DNA from: Jejuia rubra
GTDB taxonomy: Bacteria > Bacteroidota > Bacteroidia > Flavobacteriales > Flavobacteriaceae
Direction: 5' to 3'
NCBI RefSeq assembly: GCF_042684665.1
Contig: NZ_JBHULY010000005.1
Coordinates: 62,001-126,000 of the forward strand
Length of the DNA stretch: 64,000 bases
The position numbers were made by a program, and so were the translations under genes. Position 1 is the stretch's first letter; every line of letters begins with the position of its first letter. Below are positions 60,344 through 64,000 of the stretch, one piece after another. The notes beneath the pieces were generated by a model. That model made no database searches. It was not told the origin of the DNA and saw only the letters and a program-made list of their open reading frames with translations.

Positions 60344-60409
60344 CTATGGTGTATTCCTTGATTTCGGAATAAAATCGTTCACCATAGAAGTGCTATGGTC
60401 CTTCATAGC
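60344..60409 (+). promoter_or_regulatory. structured region upstream of hemH
   Basis: CTATGGTG (60344-60351) pairs with CACCATAG (60380-60387). Nested inside, ATTCC (60353-60357) pairs with GGAAT (60366-60370). A second hairpin GCTATG/CATAGC (60392-60397, 60404-60409) follows at once and repeats the CTATGG motif. The set lies 156 bases before the hemH ATG, with a -7 box (60540-60547) between. It may be an RNA terminus, an RNA switch or an operator array. Confidence 0.4.
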
Positions 60410-60539
60410 GCAAATGTTACAGGTTGTACCATTATTATGATTTTGCCCTTAATTTGAGTAATATCCTTAAAGGCTATAGAAGTCCTAATGTTCCAGTAGT
60501 ATTTTGTGGCCGGTAAGAAGCCATTTTAAATTTCTATCG

Positions 60540-60547
60540 TATTTTTG
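60540..60547 (+). promoter_or_regulatory. -7 promoter box for hemH
   Basis: TATTTTTG matches TAnnTTTG; transcription would begin near 60554, 12 bases before the ATG at 60566, so the upstream structured region would lie outside this transcript. Confidence 0.45.
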
Positions 60548-60565
60548 CAAAACGAAAAGCGTACT

Positions 60566-61606
60566 ATGCAAAAAGGAATTCTACTAGTTAATTTGGGTTC
60601 ACCGGACAGCCCGAAACCCAAGGATGTCAAAAAATATTTAGGCGAATTTTTAATGGATGAAAGGGTCATCGATGTGCCCCTTTGGGCAAGAACCTTGCTC
60701 GTTAAAGGTATTATATTAAATACGCGACCTAAAGCCTCGGCAAAAGCATATCAAAAAATTTGGTGGGAAGAAGGTTCCCCGTTAATTGTGCTTTCTGAAC
60801 GATTGCAGGAAAAAGTGCAGGAAAAACTGGACTATCCTGTGGCACTGGCCATGCGATACGGAAGTATGACCATAAAAAATGGACTTCAGGAATTGGTGGA
60901 TAAAGGGTGTACTGAAATAAAAACGGTACCATTGTACCCGCAGTTTGCCATGGCAACTACCGAAACCATCGATGTAAAAGTGGACGAATTGGTTGCCGAG
61001 CACTTTCCTCAGGTTAAAATTACCCGAACCCCAGCATTTTATAACAGGCAGGATTATATCAATGTGCTTTCAAAAAGTATTGCAGAATCACTTGAAAGTC
61101 TGGATTATGAGCATATTTTATTTAGCTACCATGGAGTTCCCGAACGGCATATCCGCAAAAGCGATATTACCAACGGCAACTGCAAAATGGATGGTCGATG
61201 TTGCTTTAAAAAAGGCAGTAAGCAACACGAATTTTGCTACCGCCACCAATGTGAGATTACCACGGTAAATGTTGCTAAGAAGCTAGGTTTAAAAAATGGT
61301 ACCTATTCCACTACATTTCAATCCAGATTAGGTTTCGACCCATGGTTGCAACCATACACAGACCGCACCATTGAACGCATGGGTAAAGCCGGTATTAAAA
61401 AAATGGCTATTGTAACACCGGCATTCGTTAGTGATTGTTTGGAAACACTTGAAGAAATTGCCATGGAGGGCGAAGAGATTTTCCATGAAGTGGGAGGAAA
61501 AGAGTTTACCGTGATTCCATGCTTAAACGAACGCGATGATTTTGCACAAGTTATAGCAAATATGGCTAACGAATGGGCAACAGCTGAAACCTCGGCAACA
61601 GTTTAA
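60566..61606 (+). CDS. hemH: ferrochelatase
   Basis: 346 residues from ATG 60566; inserts Fe2+ into protoporphyrin IX. The N-terminal VNLGSPDSPKPKDVKKYL and the active-site block FSYHGVPERHIRK (metal-binding His) are present, with TPAFVSDCLETLEEI near the C-terminus holding the conserved Glu. Between them is a Cys-rich stretch with five Cys (GNCKMDGRCCFKKGSKQHEFCYRHQC). A longer start at 60545 would begin inside the -7 box and is rejected. Its stop overlaps the MATE ATG (TAATG). Confidence 0.96.
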   Translation: MQKGILLVNLGSPDSPKPKDVKKYLGEFLMDERVIDVPLWARTLLVKGIILNTRPKASAKAYQKIWWEEGSPLIVLSERLQEKVQEKLDYPVALAMRYGSMTIKNGLQELVDKGCTEIKTVPLYPQFAMATTETIDVKVDELVAEHFPQVKITRTPAFYNRQDYINVLSKSIAESLESLDYEHILFSYHGVPERHIRKSDITNGNCKMDGRCCFKKGSKQHEFCYRHQCEITTVNVAKKLGLKNGTYSTTFQSRLGFDPWLQPYTDRTIERMGKAGIKKMAIVTPAFVSDCLETLEEIAMEGEEIFHEVGGKEFTVIPCLNERDDFAQVIANMANEWATAETSATV

Positions 61607-62973
61607 TGGCTAAAATTTCCTCACAAGATTTAGGAACACAGCCTATTGGCAAGCTTTTGGTAAAACAAGCTGTGCCTGCGTCCATCGGTATTTTGGTGAT
61701 GTCCCTCAATATTTTGGTGGATACTATTTTCGTGGGAAATTGGATTGGAGCTACAGCCATTGCAGCTATTAATGTGGTATTGCCAGTTTCGTTCTTTATT
61801 GCCGCCTTGGGCATGGCGATTGGCATTGGTGGATCGTCCATTATTTCAAGGGCTTTGGGAGCTGAAAACCCTAGAAAAGCACTGAAAACGTTTGGAAATC
61901 AAATTACCTTAACGCTATTGCTTACCGTCTCTTTGGTCGCAGTTGGACTGTGGTTTGTGGACGCTATCATTCCTGCATTCGGGGGGAAAGGCAACATTTT
62001 TGAACCAGCCAAAATTTACTATACCATCGTGCTGTATGGCGTGCCGTTCTTGGCGCTTTGCATGATGGGCAATACGGTGATTCGGGCGGAGGGCAAGCCC
62101 AAATTTGCTATGTACGCCATGGTCATTCCCTCCGTCAGCAATCTCTTGTTGGACTATATTTTAATCAACGTTTTGGACATGGGGATGGCAGGGGCCGCCT
62201 GGGCCACTACCGGTGGGTACTTGCTGTGCTTTGCCTTTATCCTTTGGTTCTTTATGTCCCCAAATTCCGAATTGAAAATAGCCAAATGCCACTTCGGTTT
62301 AAATAAACCGATAGTTTCAGAAATTGGTGCATTGGGTTTTGTAACGCTGGCAAGACAGGCCGTAGTGAGTATCACTTATCTGTTTATGAATAATATTTTG
62401 TTCGATTTGGGTGGTGAAACCTCGGTCACCGCTTATGCCATCGTTGGCAGAATGTTGATGTTTGCCCTATTTCCCGTGTATGGTATTACCCAAGGATTTT
62501 TACCTATAGCAGGCTATAATTATGGTGCCAATCAAAAAGAACGGGTAAAGCAGTCTATCTATACCGCCATCAAATATGCCGCAGGATTGGCAACGTTGGT
62601 TTTTGTCCTACTGATGATTTTCCCGGAACCCATTACAAAACTGTTTACCACGGATGCCCAAGTGGTTGAAGAAACCCCATCCGCCATGCGCTGGGTATTC
62701 GCTGCCACCCCAATTATTGCATTGCAGTTAATCGGGGCCGCCTATTTTCAGGCCATAGGGAAAGCTATTCCAGCATTACTGCTTACCCTTACACGGCAAG
62801 GCTTTTTCTTTATCCCCCTAATTCTGATTTTACCTAAATTTATGGGCGAGTTAGGTGTTTGGATCGCGTTTCCAATTGCCGATATTTTGGCCACAATCGT
62901 TACCGGATATTTTCTAAATAGAGAAATTATTAAGAACTTGAAACCCGAAACCGAAGCACTGGAAACCACATAA
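61606..62973 (+). CDS. MATE-family efflux transporter
   Basis: 455 residues with 12 predicted transmembrane helices in two six-helix halves. The opening (GKLLVKQAVPASIGILVMSLNILVDTIFVGNWIG) and the mid-protein GFLPIAGYNYGANQKERVKQS are typical of MATE antiporters, which export cations and drugs using H+ or Na+. It is translationally coupled to hemH, and hemJ follows five bases later. Its place between two heme genes makes porphyrin or heme export conceivable, but nothing in the sequence shows that. Confidence 0.92.
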   Translation: MAKISSQDLGTQPIGKLLVKQAVPASIGILVMSLNILVDTIFVGNWIGATAIAAINVVLPVSFFIAALGMAIGIGGSSIISRALGAENPRKALKTFGNQITLTLLLTVSLVAVGLWFVDAIIPAFGGKGNIFEPAKIYYTIVLYGVPFLALCMMGNTVIRAEGKPKFAMYAMVIPSVSNLLLDYILINVLDMGMAGAAWATTGGYLLCFAFILWFFMSPNSELKIAKCHFGLNKPIVSEIGALGFVTLARQAVVSITYLFMNNILFDLGGETSVTAYAIVGRMLMFALFPVYGITQGFLPIAGYNYGANQKERVKQSIYTAIKYAAGLATLVFVLLMIFPEPITKLFTTDAQVVEETPSAMRWVFAATPIIALQLIGAAYFQAIGKAIPALLLTLTRQGFFFIPLILILPKFMGELGVWIAFPIADILATIVTGYFLNREIIKNLKPETEALETT

Positions 62974-62977
62974 TTTT

Positions 62978-63523
62978 ATGGAATATTACCCCTACATCAA
63001 AGCATTTCACCTCATTTTTGTGATCACTTGGTTTGCAGGGCTTTTCTATATCCCAAGGCTTTTTGTGTATCAAATCGAAGCCTTCCACAAACCCTCACCA
63101 GAGAAGGAAATTTTAGGCAAGCAACTGAAGCTTATGGCCAAACGCCTGTGGTACATCATCACTTGGCCCTCGGCTGTGCTATCCACCATTTTCGCCATTT
63201 GGTTGCTCATATTACAGCCGTTTTGGCTGGAGGAAGCATGGATGCAAGTCAAATTAACCTTCGTGCTTTTACTGTTCATTTATCACTTAAAAACCCATCA
63301 GTATTTCAAACAATTGCAAAACGACGTGGTAAAGAAAACCTCTAGTTTTATGCGCCTTTGGAACGAGGGTGCCACTTTTATCCTCTTCGCCGTGGTGTTT
63401 TTGGTCATTTTAAAAAGTGCCATCAACTGGGTTTGGGGCCTCATAGGCATGGTGGTTTTGGGCATATTAATTATGCTGGGCTATAAAATCTATAAGAGGA
63501 TTAGAGAGAATAGCCCCTCCTAG
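62978..63523 (+). CDS. hemJ: protoporphyrinogen oxidase HemJ (CopD-like family)
   Basis: 181 residues with four or five transmembrane helices. HemJ oxidises protoporphyrinogen IX to protoporphyrin IX in bacteria lacking HemG/HemY. The family's conserved His (FHLIFVITWFAGLFYIPRLFVY, His about 10) and Lys (MQVKLTFVLLLFIYH) are present. Position beside hemH supports HemJ over a copper-resistance CopD. The last residues Pro-Ser and the stop TAG fall within a GC-rich repeat (63514-63544), so the C-terminus is repeat-derived. Confidence 0.9.
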   Translation: MEYYPYIKAFHLIFVITWFAGLFYIPRLFVYQIEAFHKPSPEKEILGKQLKLMAKRLWYIITWPSAVLSTIFAIWLLILQPFWLEEAWMQVKLTFVLLLFIYHLKTHQYFKQLQNDVVKKTSSFMRLWNEGATFILFAVVFLVILKSAINWVWGLIGMVVLGILIMLGYKIYKRIRENSPS

Positions 63524-63544
63524 CCTCCCCAAAGGGGGAGGGAT
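63514..63544 (+). repeat. GC-rich palindromic repeat overlapping the hemJ stop
   Basis: CCCCTCCTAGCCTCCCC-AAA-GGGGGAGGGATT. The hemJ stop codon (63521-63523) is the TAG of CCTAGCC. Inverted partner at 63810-63840. Same family as 8681 and 50388. Confidence 0.85.
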
Positions 63545-63591
63545 TCTAATCAGTACGTTAGATTTCTAACATATATTGACAATCTAAAAAA

Positions 63592-63774
63592 ATGAAAAAC
63601 TTTAAATATTGGAATTACTATTTGCTTATTGGGATAGTTGTTCTCTTTTCTAATAAGTTTATTAACTATTCCCAAGTTCTTTTAAAATGGATTGTTTTAT
63701 TTACGGGACTGCTTTTTTCCATATACGGATTAATTCTTTTTTTCAAAGAAAAACGAAAGGATAAAGCCGAATAA
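63592..63774 (+). CDS. 60-residue two-helix membrane protein, function unknown
   Basis: A small ORF with a Lys-containing N-terminus (MKNFKYWNYYLL), two predicted transmembrane helices (about 8-27 and 32-52) and a charged tail (FFKEKRKDKAE). It is the only gene between the two inverted GC-rich repeats at 63514 and 63810. Not recognised; it could be a passenger carried with the repeats or a normal small membrane protein. Confidence 0.5.
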   Translation: MKNFKYWNYYLLIGIVVLFSNKFINYSQVLLKWIVLFTGLLFSIYGLILFFKEKRKDKAE

Positions 63775-63809
63775 CTGCGCAAAGATTGGTACCTATTAAG
63801 TGCTCATTT

Positions 63810-63840
63810 CCTCCCCTTTGGGGAGGCTAGGTGGGGCTTA
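63810..63840 (-). repeat. GC-rich palindromic repeat overlapping the alanine racemase stop
   Basis: CCTCCCCTTTGGGGAGG then CTAGGTGGGGCTTA. The TTA at its end (63838-63840) is the stop codon of the minus-strand gene that enters from the right, so both genes facing this pair take their stops from it. Confidence 0.85.
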
Positions 63841-64000
63841 GGGCCTCTTTATGATTCGTTTCACCCGTTGCGAAATAGAAGTAATCAATTCATAAGAAAT
63901 TGTACCAGCACTTTCAGCCAAAGTTTCTGCTGAAGTGGTTTTCCCATCAAAAACGATAACTTCATCTCCCTCCTTGCACTCAATATCCGTGATATTGACC
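63838..64000 (-). CDS. alr: alanine racemase domain, C-terminal end (5' part outside window)
   Basis: The last 53 codons, read from base 64000 down. VNITDIECKEGDEVIVFDG, then AESAGTISYELITSISQRVKRI, closely follow the end of alanine racemases (GTISYE...SRVKR region), which interconvert L- and D-alanine for peptidoglycan. In Bacteroidota this domain is often fused to MurF, which cannot be judged here. The final Arg-Pro and the TAA stop lie at the edge of the GC-rich repeat. Confidence 0.85.
   Translation of the reverse strand, partial: VNITDIECKEGDEVIVFDGKTTSAETLAESAGTISYELITSISQRVKRIIKRP

Noticed and set aside
62978..63523. CopD copper-resistance protein
   Set aside because: Size, conserved His/Lys and position beside hemH favour HemJ.
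1..64000. CRISPR arrays, prophage, integron or toxin-defence islands
   Set aside because: No regularly spaced direct repeats, phage structural genes, integrase or known defence genes were found.

Overview
The window looks like chromosomal DNA of a gliding member of the Flavobacteriaceae (Bacteroidota). The support is: SprE/PorW and GldH lipoproteins of the type IX secretion/gliding machinery; an atpB-E-F-H-A-G operon led by an AtpZ-type gene and without atpDC; many short SPII lipoproteins; RicT; TTG starts; few Shine-Dalgarno sequences; and repeated matches to the Bacteroidota -7 promoter box TAnnTTTG. Base composition is AT-rich throughout. I found no rRNA, tRNA, CRISPR array or prophage.

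Layout. 1-4546: end of an ABC ATPase, a small lipoprotein, sprE, a bactofilin, atpZ and a DUF6168-like membrane protein. 4586-9640: the ATP synthase operon, with a strong hairpin between atpE and atpF and a pair of inverted GC-rich repeats between atpA and atpG. 9641-9932: a repeat-rich gap with a terminator and a MITE-like element. 9933-17148: envelope and nucleotide genes (flippase, dut, sugar-nucleotidyltransferase, TPR protein, DUF4292 lipoprotein, EnvC-like activator). 17193-26115: thioesterase, HU/SPOR protein, dprA, trpS, plsC, a sigma factor with its membrane/beta-barrel partner, a lipoprotein and recA. 26116-33126: candidate small RNA, trhO, ricT-gldH-PBP1A, and a lipoprotein/small membrane protein pair. 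33452-43430: acetoacetate-CoA ligase, two tiny ORFs, an OppDF-type ATPase, exonuclease, S41 protease, serine hydrolase, ogt and a CNNM-type protein. 43548-49194: two tandem paralogous 900-residue MG2/TonB-plug-like envelope proteins.

49267-63523 is a heme biosynthesis region. On the minus strand, hemA, a hemC-hemD fusion, hemE, trkH, an EI24 protein, a GNAT acetyltransferase, hemF and hemB follow one another. A PchR-like AraC regulator diverges from hemA, and hemH, a MATE transporter and hemJ run on the plus strand. The window ends in the 3' end of an alanine racemase gene.

The main oddity is how far small repeat-type elements have invaded tight gene junctions, most clearly in the heme region. 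A REP-associated tyrosine transposase (RAYT) bounded by two copies of a palindrome sits directly upstream of hemF. Its reading frame runs without a stop through the inner palindrome into HemF, giving one 519-codon ORF. HemF also carries a different palindrome in frame inside its coding sequence, and takes its last residues and stop codon from a third repeat family. An S23/four-helix-bundle gene with imperfect terminal inverted repeats, interrupted by one nonsense codon, fills the whole hemC-hemE junction. Sister palindromes encode the same STGSA peptide in two unrelated proteins. All calls are by reading the sequence; no database search was run.
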